From CAZEFK01 sp964511405 (GTDB lineage: Bacteria; Pseudomonadota; Alphaproteobacteria; Elsterales; Elsteraceae): DNA of 18,675 nt. The notes under the pieces were generated by a model. That model was not told the DNA's origin. It was given only the letters and a program-made list of their open reading frames with translations, and ran no database searches. This document shows, one piece after another, positions 1 through 10,356 of the stretch (the stretch's first letter is position 1; every line of letters begins with the position of its first letter). The stretch lies in NCBI GenBank assembly GCA_964511405.1, contig CAZEFK010000144.1:1-18675 (forward strand), written 5' to 3'. The translations under genes and the position numbers were made by a program.

Positions 1-415
1 GCTCGCCGCCCGACATGGTGCCGGCGCGCTGCTGGCGGCGCGTCGCCAGGATCGGGAACAGCCCGAACACGCGCTCCAGATCCTGGTCGAAATGTGCCGG
101 ATTGCCCATGGTGGCGCCGACCTGCAGGTTCTCCAGCACGGTCATGCGCGGGAAGATCCGCCGCCCTTCGGGCGACTGCGAGATCCCCAGGCGGACGATC
201 TCGTGGGTCTCCATGCGGCTGATGTCGGTGCCGTCGAACTGGATGCTGCCAGCGGCGGCGCGCGGCCGGCCGCAGACGGTCATCAGCAGGGTCGATTTGC
301 CGGCGCCGTTGGCGCCGATCAGGGTCACGATCTCGCCGGCGCCGACCTCGACGTCGACGCCGCGCAGGGCGTGGATGTGCCCGTAATAAGTGTGCAGGCC
401 GCTGATCTTCAGCAT
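1..415 (-). CDS. livF: LivF, branched-chain amino acid ABC transporter ATPase (partial, 3' end beyond window)
   Basis: One of the two cytoplasmic ATPases of a HAAT-family (LIV-I type) importer for branched-chain or related amino acids. About 138 N-terminal residues are visible. They begin MLKISGLHTYYG and include the Walker A motif GANGAGKST, a Q-loop region (ISQSPEGRRIFPRMTVLENL, typical of LivF) and the start of the ABC signature, TMSGGE, at the window edge. Walker B and the H-loop lie outside. The ATG at 413-415 sits 3 bases after the livG stop, so livF is translated as the next gene of the livH-M-G-F operon. The visible part is intact. The EGRRIFPRMTVLENL block separates LivF from other ABC ATPases. 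The substrate cannot be told from an ATPase. Confidence 0.95.
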   Translation of the reverse strand, partial: MLKISGLHTYYGHIHALRGVDVEVGAGEIVTLIGANGAGKSTLLMTVCGRPRAAAGSIQFDGTDISRMETHEIVRLGISQSPEGRRIFPRMTVLENLQVGATMGNPAHFDQDLERVFGLFPILATRRQQRAGTMSGGE

Positions 416-418
416 GGG

Positions 419-1242
419 TCAGGCCGCTCCGGCGGGGTGGGCGGCCGGCTCGTCGTCGGCTTCGCCCAGATAGGCCTTGATCACGGCCGGGTCGTTGCGC
501 ACCTGCGCCGGCGGGCCGGCGGCGATCCGCTGGCCGTGGTCCAGCACCACCACATGATCCGAGACGCGCATCACCACGTTCATGTCATGCTCGATCAGCA
601 GGATGCCGATGCGTTCGGTGTCCCGGATGCGCAACAGCAGCTCGTTGAGCGCGGCCGACTCGCGCGGGTTGAGCCCGGCCGCCGGTTCGTCCAGGCACAG
701 CAGGCGCGGGTCGGCGCACATGGCCCGGGCAATCTCGATCCGGCGCTGCGCACCATAGGGCAGGGTGCCGGCCTCGACGTCGGCCTGGTCGGCCAGGTCG
801 ACCTGTTCCAGCCAATGGCGGGCGCGCTCGACCGCATCGGCTTCGGCGTGCCGGTAGCGGCCGAGCCCGAACAGGCCGGCCAGCGAGAACACGCTGGCCC
901 GCATCAGGGCGGTGTGCTGGGCGACGATCAGGTTCTCCAACACCGTCATGCGCGGGAACAGGCGGATGTTCTGGAACGTCCGGACCACCCGCGCGCGGCG
1001 GGCCACGTCGAAGCCGCGCATCGCCTCCAGCCGGATCGGCGGTTCGCCCTCGGGGCTGAGCGTCAGCGTGCCCTCGCTCGGCCGGTAGAAGCCGGTCAGG
1101 CAGTTGAACAGCGTCGTCTTGCCGGCGCCGTTCGGCCCGATGATGGCGGTGATCTCGCGCTGCCGCGCAGACAGCGACAGGGTGTCGATCGCCAGCAGTC
1201 CGCCGAAGCGCATCGACAGGTTCTCGACCTGCAGCAGCACGC

Positions 1243-1246
<4 letters not shown>
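419..1246 (-). CDS. livG: LivG, branched-chain amino acid ABC transporter ATPase
   Basis: Second ATPase of the importer, 275 residues, close to the family's usual 255-290. It shows Walker A GPNGAGKTT (37-45), Q-loop TFQNIRLFPRMTVLENL (about 90-106), signature PYGAQRR (163-169, the LivG variant of LSGGQ), Walker B LLCLDEP (182-188) and switch histidine in IEHDM (H220). LivG-specific NPRES follows Walker B. The start ATG (1244-1246) overlaps the livM stop as ATGA, so translation is probably coupled. An open frame continues upstream of this ATG inside livM in another frame, but family alignment from MSVLLQVENLSMRFGG fixes the start here. All catalytic motifs look intact. Confidence 0.96.
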
Positions 1247-2568
<1,322 letters not shown>

Positions 2569-2572
2569 GGGC

Positions 2573-3520
<948 letters not shown>

Positions 3521-3685
3521 ATCGCGCCTCGTCTCCGGGGCCGCACTGTCGCGGCGGTGTACCTCCCAAGCCGCGTTGGCCGCGGCATTTGGCGGATAAT
3601 CGCAAGCGGCGGGCCAAAAGCCAGCGTTTTTTCGCCGCCGCCGAATCGGTGTAGGAGTGGGGCGACCCGACGACACGAGGCTCCC
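3521..3685. promoter_or_regulatory. divergent livH / thyX intergenic region
   Basis: This 165-bp gap must carry promoters for both the liv operon (minus) and thyX (plus). It is locally AT-richer. It holds GATAAT at 3595-3600 on the plus strand, resembling a -10 box, but no convincing -35 at 16-18 bp spacing. A run of six T lies near 3629. Shine-Dalgarno-like GAGG precedes both starts. The element assignment is inference only. Confidence 0.3.
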
Positions 3686-4624
3686 ATGCTGACCGCCGAC
3701 CAGCAGCACGCCATCGACGAGCTGCGCGCCGCCCCCCAGAGCACCCGCCGGGCCACCGTGCCGGCGCTGGAAGAGGTGCTGTACCAAGCGATTCCGGTAC
3801 TCGATCACGGCTTCGTCCGGGTCGTCGACTACATGGGCGACGACGGCGCGGTGGTGCAGGCGGCGCGGGTCTCCTATGGCCGCGGCACGCGCCGGGTGTC
3901 GGAGGATGCCGGGCTGATTCGCTACCTCATGCGCCATCACCACTCGACGCCGTTCGAGATGTGCGAGATCAAACTGCATGTCAAACTGCCGATTTTCGTG
4001 GCACGCCAGTGGATCCGCCACCGCACCGCCAACGTGAACGAATATTCGGCGCGCTACTCGATCCTGGACCGCGAGTTCTATCTGCCGGCGCCGGCCGACC
4101 TCGCGGCGCAGTCGACCGCCAACCGCCAGGGCCGCGGCGACGTCTTCCTGCCCGAGCAGGCCGCCGCGGTGATCGATGTGCTGCGCGCCGACGCCGAGCG
4201 CTGCTACCGGACCTATCAGGACCTGCTCAACGAGGACGAGGCCGGCGAGCCCCTCGATCCCGGCCGCCCAGGCCTGGCGCGCGAGCTGGCGCGCATGAAC
4301 CTGACGCTCAATGCCTACACCCAGTGGTACTGGAAGATCGACCTCCACAACCTTTTGGGCTTCCTGCGGCTGCGTGCCGATGCCCACGCGCAGCTGGAGA
4401 TCCGCCGCTATGCCGAGGCCATGCTGGACATCGCGCGGCGCTGGGTGCCGCTGACCTTCGCGGCGTTCGAGGACTACCGGCTGGGCGCGGTCGAGCTGTC
4501 GGCCAAGGGCCTGGCCGTGGTGCGCCGGCTGATCGCCGGCGAGACGGTCGAGCAGCCCGACAGCGGCCTGTCGCCCCGGGAGTGGCGCGAGCTGATGGCG
4601 GCCTTGGGGAGGGGTGAGGCGTAG
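3686..4624 (+). CDS. thyX: ThyX, FAD-dependent thymidylate synthase
   Basis: Converts dUMP to dTMP with methylenetetrahydrofolate as carbon donor and NADPH/FAD as reductant; cytoplasmic, a tetramer in known cases. The 312 residues contain the diagnostic RHRX7S motif, RHRTANVNEYS (111-121), where dUMP and FAD bind. Upstream is RHHHSTPFEMCEIKLHVKLP (83-102) and downstream NLLGFLRLRADAHAQLEIR, both characteristic of ThyX. The ATG at 3686 has GAGG five bases upstream. The frame is open much further upstream, but that stretch is the antisense of livH. It is a single-gene unit, closed by a hairpin and convergent with the helicase gene. Whether the genome also has thyA cannot be seen here. The C-terminal segment beyond about residue 265 is longer than the minimal ThyX fold. 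Confidence 0.96.
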   Translation: MLTADQQHAIDELRAAPQSTRRATVPALEEVLYQAIPVLDHGFVRVVDYMGDDGAVVQAARVSYGRGTRRVSEDAGLIRYLMRHHHSTPFEMCEIKLHVKLPIFVARQWIRHRTANVNEYSARYSILDREFYLPAPADLAAQSTANRQGRGDVFLPEQAAAVIDVLRADAERCYRTYQDLLNEDEAGEPLDPGRPGLARELARMNLTLNAYTQWYWKIDLHNLLGFLRLRADAHAQLEIRRYAEAMLDIARRWVPLTFAAFEDYRLGAVELSAKGLAVVRRLIAGETVEQPDSGLSPREWRELMAALGRGEA

Positions 4625-4631
4625 GTCGACA

Positions 4632-4664
4632 GCCGGGAGCTGACCGGGCTGATCAGCTCCCGGC
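4632..4664. terminator. 12-bp perfect inverted repeat between convergent thyX and helicase
   Basis: GCCGGGAGCTGA (4632-4643) pairs perfectly with TCAGCTCCCGGC (4653-4664) around a 9-base loop. It lies 8 bases after the thyX stop and 27 bases beyond the helicase stop, so it could serve both transcripts. No T tract follows on either strand. That is common for hairpins in GC-rich genomes but leaves intrinsic termination unproven. Confidence 0.6.
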
Positions 4665-4690
4665 GTCACGATCCGGCCGCGGGCGACGGG

Positions 4691-7600
4691 TCACGCCTGG
4701 TGCCGTTGGACGCTGGTCTGGGACACCAGCCGCGCCTTCAGGTCGGCCCAGGCGACCACGGGAAGCGTCCGGGCGGCGGTCGCGAACACGCCCGCGTTCG
4801 CCCATGCGTCCCGCCGCCCGAGGACGTAGAGCACCATCTTCGCGCGCGTCACGGCGACGTTCAGGATGTTCGGGGTGCCGCCGGCCCAGGACCGGGCGCC
4901 CCGGCTGGCCTCGCCGGGCGCGCCCAGCATCAGCACGACGGCTTCCGCTTCCTTGCCCTGGAAGGTGTGCACCGTACCGATCCGCGTCTCGCACCAGTGC
5001 GTCCACTCGCCACCGGCGATGTCCAGGCGTGCGAGCACGCCGCTGCGCCGGACCAGGCCGCGCAGCCCATCGGCGGCGTCGCGGAATGGCGTTATTAGAT
5101 AGAGATCGGGCCTTCGGATGTCGCGGTCGGCGAGATGGTTGAGCAACTCGATCGTGACGTCGCCCTCGACCGGGCTCCATTTCCTGGCATTCGACGCGAC
5201 ATCGATCCAGCAGCTCCCGGGCAGCCAATCCGCCAAGGCCGCGGCGATCGCCGAGGCTGATGGCCGCGCGGCATGCACCATCAGCCCATCATAGGCGATC
5301 CGGTTCGAGATCGAGAACATCGGGTCTTGGCAGCGCCGATGGACGAGGAGCGGCATGCCGATCACACGCTGGTCGGGCGGCGTACCCAGGCACGAGATGA
5401 GCGGGCTGGCCGAATCGGCCAGCGTCTGGACCGATGCCCGCGGCGGCGCCCACAGATCGGGATGCGCGCCATGGGCGGTGAAGATCGCGCGGACGAGGCC
5501 GTCGGGCACCGTCGACACGGGCTCGATCTGAAGCGGATCACCGATGACCAGCGCCCGCCGCGAGCGCCAGATCGCACCGACCGCGGACTGCGGGGTCGCC
5601 TGCCCGGCCTCGTCCACGATGAGCCAGCCCAAGGTCTCGGCGCCGATCCCATCCATCAGCCGATCGAACGACGCGAAGGTGGTCGAAACCAGCGGGATGA
5701 CCAGGAAGAAGCTGTCCCACAGATCGCCGAGGTGGCGATCGGCACCTGAAGGCAACCGCCGCCCCTTCAGATGCTCCATCATCAGGCCGAGATTGGTCTT
5801 GAGCGATCGCGCCGCGGCGTCCAGGAAGGCGCGGTGCAACTGCACGGCGGCGACGAACAATTGATCACGGGCGGTCAGCAGGTCGGGATCGGCCCAGGGG
5901 CTGGCGACGTGGATCTCGTCATGAGTGCCCGCCCAGAACGCCGGACCGGCCTGGGTGCCTGCGCAAACCGTCGGACCGATGGCTTCCAGCTCCTGCAGCC
6001 GAGCGAGCCGCTCCTGGTTGGCACGATGCATGGCAGCCGCGTCGGCGCTTCGCCGCTGCGCCGCATCCAGCCGCTCGCCGGCGGCTCGCAACTCGGTCAC
6101 GGCACCGTCTCGGTCGGCAATGGCCCGGCGAAGCAGATCGAGAGCCTGGGCCTGACGGGCCCGCCAATCGGCGTCGCCGACCAGCAGCCGTTTGAGCAGC
6201 GGCGGCTGCAGCACGCTCGTGCCATCGACCAGCTGCCGGGCATCGGCGACGGCGGCATCGGCGCGCGCGCAGGCTGCGGCGGCCGCGGCGCGCGTCATCG
6301 CCGCCTGCTCCGCATCGCTGTCCGCCTCGGCCTGCGCCGACCGGGCGGTCTCGGTGGCCTGCCGCGCCTCCGCGCTCGTCGCCAATGCCAGGCGGATCTC
6401 CTCGCGGGCTGCAAGCAGGTGCGCGACGGTCGAGCGCTTCTCCCGATAGTCGAGGCGGGCTCGGCGCCACCGTTCGGCGGCTTCCGCCTTGGACCGAGGC
6501 GGTCCCTCGGCTTCGACGATGGCCGGCAGCGTGCCGTCGGGCCGACGGGTGTCGCGCCCGACCGCAGCGGCCAGATATCTCTCGAGCCCCCAGTCGGGAT
6601 CCCACCAGGCGTCCTCGACGAACTCCCAGCGGTTCTTCCGGTTGCCGAGCACGGCGGCGATCAACCCCCAGCAGCGTCCGGGCGCCTGATGGATGGCATC
6701 GGCCGTCCCCGCGAAGTACCGGACGCCGACGTCCTCGGCGATCGCGGTCGCGAGCGGCAATTCGGCGCTGACGTTCCGCACTGCGGCGTTGTTGTTGGAT
6801 GCGACCACCATGCCATGCCCGCGCAGGGACGCGTCCAGGCGATGCAGCACTTGTCGGCGACCGCCCTCGGCCACGATGTCGACAGCAGTGAAGGCAGCGG
6901 CTGGATCGTCGAACTGAACCAGGGCGTCGGCGCGATTGACGAGGACCCCGGCCACGATATCGCGCAGCAGGGTCGTCTTGCCCGTGCCCGGCGGGCCGTT
7001 GATCGACAGCACGCCGCCATGGGCGAGATCCCGGAGCGCGGTGTTGACGGCTGCCTGCTGCAACGTCACCAGCTTGGCCGGCTTGGGTGCGGGCCATCGC
7101 GCGGGCGGCAGCCGTTCCGGCGTGATCAGCCGTTCTAGGACAGCTTTGTCGGCCAACACGTCCAGCGGCGCCGGCGGACGATGAAGGCCGAGATAAGTCG
7201 TCAGCGCCAGCGGGACGCCCAAGGCGGTCAGCTCCCCGCGCACCCGGTGCAGATCTCGCAGGAAGAAGCTGTTGACGATGTCGACCGGGTCCTTTTCGGC
7301 CGATCCGATCGTGCGGATAGCGACCCGTGGCCGTTCCAGGAGCTCGGGCTCCAAGCCGAGGAGCTCGAGCAGTTTGGACATGGCCCGGATGAAGCCATGC
7401 CGGGACGTCGGCTGCTGGCGGCCATCCGGCGCGAGCTCGACCAGCTCCTGCGCGATCTCGCGGCACAGGTCGGGCTCTCGGTCCGCAAACTCGTGGAGGC
7501 CTTCGACGCGTCCGGCCAGGACCTCGCCGCAGGCCCAGCCGAAGCTCGACAGGACCAGCTTTGACAGCACCGGATATCCGCGTTCGTCGAAGGCGGCGAG

Positions 7601-7996
7601 GGCGGCCACGGCCACGCCCTTCGCCTGCTCGCGCTCGGGCCCCTCGGGCTCGACGTTGCTGACCAGCCGCTCGACGGCGGGCTTCATCTGAATGAAGCCG
7701 ATCGGCAGGAACCAGCGGATCACCTCGTCTTCGGCGAGGTCGAGCTGGGCGCGGCTGCCCTCCGGCTGCTGCCACGGCATTTCGCGGGATGCGAGATCGA
7801 AGGGAAACAGCGCTTGGGCGGGTGGCTTTGCCCGCTCACCCCGCCGGCGTCGCGGCGGCTCCTCGCCGAGAAGCTTCTCCTGATGGTCGAACGTCTGCGG
7901 CTGCAACGCCTCGATCGCCAGCCAGGCGTTCAGCAGCGCAACGGGATCCGGCGACGTCAGCGTCCGCTCCAACGACGGCAAGGGCGGCGTCAGCAT
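4691..7996 (-). CDS. UPF1/DNA2-like superfamily 1 helicase with internal coiled coil
   Basis: Large ATP-dependent helicase or translocase, 1101 residues from ATG 7996. An in-frame TTG at 8020 would add eight; residue numbers here count from that TTG. AAGG precedes the ATG by about 10 bases. Motifs in order: Walker A GPPGTGKTT (342-350), VVASNNNAAVRNV (405-417, motif Ia region), DEAGQA (motif II, 803-808), GDPLQIEP (motif III, 827-834), HRRC (894-897), TVHTFQGKEAEAV (motif V, 1016-1028) and NVAVTRAK (motif VI, 1054-1061). DEAGQA and VAVTRAK are typical of UPF1/DNA2 helicases. Walker A and motif II are about 455 residues apart. The insert includes an Ala/Arg/Glu-rich coiled coil (about 512-680). 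The first 310 residues match no domain I recognise, and no nuclease motif is evident. It lies 79 bp after mrp on the same strand. The substrate (DNA or RNA) and role are unknown; repair, RNA processing or phage defence are all possible. Confidence 0.85.
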   Translation of the reverse strand: MLTPPLPSLERTLTSPDPVALLNAWLAIEALQPQTFDHQEKLLGEEPPRRRRGERAKPPAQALFPFDLASREMPWQQPEGSRAQLDLAEDEVIRWFLPIGFIQMKPAVERLVSNVEPEGPEREQAKGVAVAALAAFDERGYPVLSKLVLSSFGWACGEVLAGRVEGLHEFADREPDLCREIAQELVELAPDGRQQPTSRHGFIRAMSKLLELLGLEPELLERPRVAIRTIGSAEKDPVDIVNSFFLRDLHRVRGELTALGVPLALTTYLGLHRPPAPLDVLADKAVLERLITPERLPPARWPAPKPAKLVTLQQAAVNTALRDLAHGGVLSINGPPGTGKTTLLRDIVAGVLVNRADALVQFDDPAAAFTAVDIVAEGGRRQVLHRLDASLRGHGMVVASNNNAAVRNVSAELPLATAIAEDVGVRYFAGTADAIHQAPGRCWGLIAAVLGNRKNRWEFVEDAWWDPDWGLERYLAAAVGRDTRRPDGTLPAIVEAEGPPRSKAEAAERWRRARLDYREKRSTVAHLLAAREEIRLALATSAEARQATETARSAQAEADSDAEQAAMTRAAAAAACARADAAVADARQLVDGTSVLQPPLLKRLLVGDADWRARQAQALDLLRRAIADRDGAVTELRAAGERLDAAQRRSADAAAMHRANQERLARLQELEAIGPTVCAGTQAGPAFWAGTHDEIHVASPWADPDLLTARDQLFVAAVQLHRAFLDAAARSLKTNLGLMMEHLKGRRLPSGADRHLGDLWDSFFLVIPLVSTTFASFDRLMDGIGAETLGWLIVDEAGQATPQSAVGAIWRSRRALVIGDPLQIEPVSTVPDGLVRAIFTAHGAHPDLWAPPRASVQTLADSASPLISCLGTPPDQRVIGMPLLVHRRCQDPMFSISNRIAYDGLMVHAARPSASAIAAALADWLPGSCWIDVASNARKWSPVEGDVTIELLNHLADRDIRRPDLYLITPFRDAADGLRGLVRRSGVLARLDIAGGEWTHWCETRIGTVHTFQGKEAEAVVLMLGAPGEASRGARSWAGGTPNILNVAVTRAKMVLYVLGRRDAWANAGVFATAARTLPVVAWADLKARLVSQTSVQRHQA

Positions 7997-8075
7997 GCAT
8001 GGGCATGCGCCTTGCTGCAACCGTCAGTTGGCAATGGCGAAACTCGCTTCGCCGACGCCTATGCCCGTGGCGCGC

Positions 8076-9119
8076 TCAGGTCACCACGATGCGGGGGGCG
8101 GTGCGGGCGCCCAGGCCGCGGGCGACCTGGGCCCAGACGCGGTCGGCGATCTCGCGGTAGACGACCGCGTGCGGGCTGTTGGGTTCGGTGGCGACGATCG
8201 GCCGGCCGCCGTCGGCGGTCTCGCGCAGGAGGGTGTCCAGCGGGACCTCGCCCAGGAACGGCACGCCCAGCTTCTCGGCCTCCTGCTGGGCGCCGCCATG
8301 GCCGAAGATCTCGGCCCGGTGACCGCAGTTCGGGCACAGGTAATAGCTCATGTTCTCGACGATGCCGAGCACCGGCACCTCGACCTTGCGGAACATGTTG
8401 AGGCCCTTGCGGGCGTCGAGCAGGGCGATGTCCTGCGGCGTCGACACGATCACCGCGCCGGCCAGCGGCACGCGCGGGGTCAGCGTCAGCTGGATGTCGC
8501 CGGTGCCGGGCGGCATGTNNNNNNNNNNGATCATCGGCGTGTCCTCGGGCACCAGGAAGCCGATCGACATGACGGCAATGCCGTAGTTGCGCATCGGCTG
8601 GATCGGCTGGTCGCGGCTGCCGGTGACGCGGCCGGCGATGCCCATCATGCGCGGCGCCGAGGGACCATAGATGTCGGCGTCCAGCAGCCCGACGCTGAGG
8701 CCGAGGTCGCGCAGGCCCAGCGCCAGGTTGACCGCGGTCGTCGACTTGCCGACGCCACCCTTGCCCGAGGCCACCGCGATGATCGACCGCACGCCCGGCA
8801 CCCCCGGCTTGGCGCCGCCGGGGCCGCGGCCCGGCGCTGCGGCAGGGGCGGGGGCGGGCCGCTCCGCGGTCAGCACCGCGGTCACCGTCAGCACGCCCGG
8901 GATCCGATCGATCGCCTGCTCGGCGGCCTTGCGCACCGGCTCCATGGCCTGGGCGCGCGCCGGCTCGACCTCGATCGACAGGCCGACATGGCCGTCGCGC
9001 ACGGTGACGCCTGATACCATCCCCGCGCTCACGATGTCGGTGCCGCGCGCCGGGTCGCGGACCTGGCGCAGCGCTTCGAGGACCTGGGCTTCGGTAACGG
9101 CGGGGCCGGGAGCGGGCAT
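8076..9119 (-). CDS. apbC: Mrp/ApbC, P-loop ATPase Fe-S cluster carrier (contains assembly gap)
   Basis: Cytoplasmic ATPase that carries and delivers iron-sulfur clusters to apoproteins. The N-terminal MIP18/DUF59-type domain spans about 8-82 and a Pro/Ala-rich linker 83-108. The ParA/MinD-like domain has deviant Walker A GKGGVGKST (119-127), LLDADIYGPS (145-154), MPPGTGDIQLTL, and CPNC, the cluster-binding Cys pair, in the C-terminal third. The start ATG at 9117-9119 has GGAG about 10 bases upstream; the frame remains open into the hflK region but the family starts here. Ten Ns interrupt the gene after PEDTPMI. The frame on both sides agrees, yet relatives have about 27 residues there, so the true protein should be near 371 residues. 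It is divergent from hflK and the helicase follows it. Confidence 0.95.
   Translation of the reverse strand: MPAPGPAVTEAQVLEALRQVRDPARGTDIVSAGMVSGVTVRDGHVGLSIEVEPARAQAMEPVRKAAEQAIDRIPGVLTVTAVLTAERPAPAPAAAPGRGPGGAKPGVPGVRSIIAVASGKGGVGKSTTAVNLALGLRDLGLSVGLLDADIYGPSAPRMMGIAGRVTGSRDQPIQPMRNYGIAVMSIGFLVPEDTPMIXXXXMPPGTGDIQLTLTPRVPLAGAVIVSTPQDIALLDARKGLNMFRKVEVPVLGIVENMSYYLCPNCGHRAEIFGHGGAQQEAEKLGVPFLGEVPLDTLLRETADGGRPIVATEPNSPHAVVYREIADRVWAQVARGLGARTAPRIVVT
8519..8528. other. assembly gap (10 N) inside mrp
   Basis: Ten undetermined bases between the codons for PEDTPMI and (D)MPPGTGD. In E. coli Mrp about 27 residues (WRGP... to the hydrophobic strand before DMPPGTGD) separate these motifs. The gap is therefore a placeholder of arbitrary length for about 82 bases, not a true count. 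Confidence 0.97.
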
Positions 9120-9200
9120 CCTGACAATTCTCCGGAAGCGGGGGCCGGGCCGACCGTGGGGCCCGTTGCGCGCCGACGTCATATAGACATGCGGCCGGAG

Positions 9201-9216
9201 CTTGGGTAGTCCCAAG
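9201..9216. promoter_or_regulatory. inverted repeat CTTGGG-N4-CCCAAG in the mrp/hflK divergent gap
   Basis: A perfect 6-bp dyad with a 4-base centre, 30 bp upstream of the hflK ATG, within the 127-bp region that must hold promoters for both mrp and hflK. It could be a small operator or a leader hairpin. TATAGA at 9182-9187 resembles a -10 box, but no -35 at proper spacing is seen. Function is inferred only from position. Confidence 0.3.
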
Positions 9217-9246
9217 CGGTCTTCGGTCCGCGACGAGAGGGTCGGC

Positions 9247-10356
9247 ATGCCTTGGCAGAACAATGGTGGCGGCGGCCCGTGGGGCGGTGGCGGCGGGCCG
9301 AGCCCGTGGGGCCGGCCGCCGAGCGGCGGCGGCCCGTCGCAGCCGCCCAACATCGAGGATCTGCTGCGGCGCAGCCAGGACCGCATGCGCCGCCTGCTGC
9401 CCGGCGGCCTGGGCCCGTGGCGTGGCGTCGCGCTGGCGGCGGCGGTGCTGGTCGGGCTGTGGCTCCTGAGCGGCTTCTATCGGGTGCTGCCCGACCAGCA
9501 GGGGGTGGTGCAGCGCTTCGGCGAGTGGGTGCGAACCACCGGGCCGGGGCTCAACTATCACCTGCCGGCGCCGATCGAGACGGTGAAGACGCCGAGCATC
9601 ACGCGGATCAACAGCATCGAGATCGGCAACCGGTCGGGCGACGCCCGCAGCCGCGACCAGGGCGAAAGTCTGATGCTGACCGGTGATGAAAACATCGTCG
9701 ACATCGACTTCACCGTGAACTGGACGATCAAGGACGCCGGCCAGTTTCTGTTCGGCGTGCGCGATCCCGAGACGCTGGTCAAGGTCGCCGCCGAGAGCGC
9801 CATGCGCGAGGTGATCGGGCGCACCAAGATCCAGGACGCCTTGACCGAAGGGCGCGGCAAGGTCGAGGCCGACACCCAGACGCTGCTGCAGTCGCTGCTC
9901 GACTCCTATGGCGCTGGCGTCTCGATCACCCAGGTCCAGCTGCGCACCGTGGATCCGCCGGAACCGGTGGTCGACGCCTTCAACGAAGTGCAACGCGCCC
10001 ATACCGACGCCGAGCGTGCCGTCAACGAGGCCCAGGCCTACCGGAACAAGATCGTGCCGACGGCCGAGGGCGATGCGGTCAAGATCACCCAGGAGGCCGA
10101 GGCCTACCGCAAGGAGGTGGTGCTGCGGGCCGAGGGCGAGGCCAGCCGCTTCCTGTCGGTGCTGAAGGCCTATCAGGCGAGTCCGGACATCACGGCGCGG
10201 CGCCTTTATATCGAGACCATGGAGCAGATCCTGAAGTCATCGAACAAGGTGCTGATCGACAAAGCGGTCAGCCAGACCGGCGCGATCCCCTACCTGCCGC
10301 TGCCGGCAATCCCGACCAAGCCGCACGGCGAGGCCAAGCCCGAGGTCCAGCCATGA
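9247..10356 (+). CDS. hflK: HflK, SPFH/band-7 membrane protein of the FtsH-modulating complex
   Basis: Partner of HflC in the large periplasm-facing SPFH assembly that surrounds and modulates the FtsH protease. The 369 residues start with a Gly/Pro/Trp-rich cytoplasmic tail (2-34, many GGG runs), typical of HflK. One membrane anchor (about 60-78) is followed by the band-7 domain beginning YRVLPDQQGVVQRFGEW. The stretch AYRNKIVPTAEGDAVKITQEAEAYRKEVVLRAEGEASRF is split here only by description: it is the family's long helical region, rich in A/E/R. The ATG at 9247 has GAGAGG six bases upstream; an in-frame ATG at 9202 lacks this and the tail there does not match the family. The stop overlaps the hflC start (ATGA). 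Confidence 0.95.
   Translation: MPWQNNGGGGPWGGGGGPSPWGRPPSGGGPSQPPNIEDLLRRSQDRMRRLLPGGLGPWRGVALAAAVLVGLWLLSGFYRVLPDQQGVVQRFGEWVRTTGPGLNYHLPAPIETVKTPSITRINSIEIGNRSGDARSRDQGESLMLTGDENIVDIDFTVNWTIKDAGQFLFGVRDPETLVKVAAESAMREVIGRTKIQDALTEGRGKVEADTQTLLQSLLDSYGAGVSITQVQLRTVDPPEPVVDAFNEVQRAHTDAERAVNEAQAYRNKIVPTAEGDAVKITQEAEAYRKEVVLRAEGEASRFLSVLKAYQASPDITARRLYIETMEQILKSSNKVLIDKAVSQTGAIPYLPLPAIPTKPHGEAKPEVQP

Noticed and set aside
3521..4669. Upstream extension of the livH frame across thyX on the minus strand
   Set aside because: It is antisense of thyX. LivH homology begins only at the TTG at 3520, with its own ribosome site.
7980..8075. GCATGC-rich stretch between the helicase and mrp as an attachment site or operator
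   Set aside because: Two short GCATGC palindromes overlap the start of the helicase. There is no direct repeat elsewhere in the window and no integrase or tRNA nearby.
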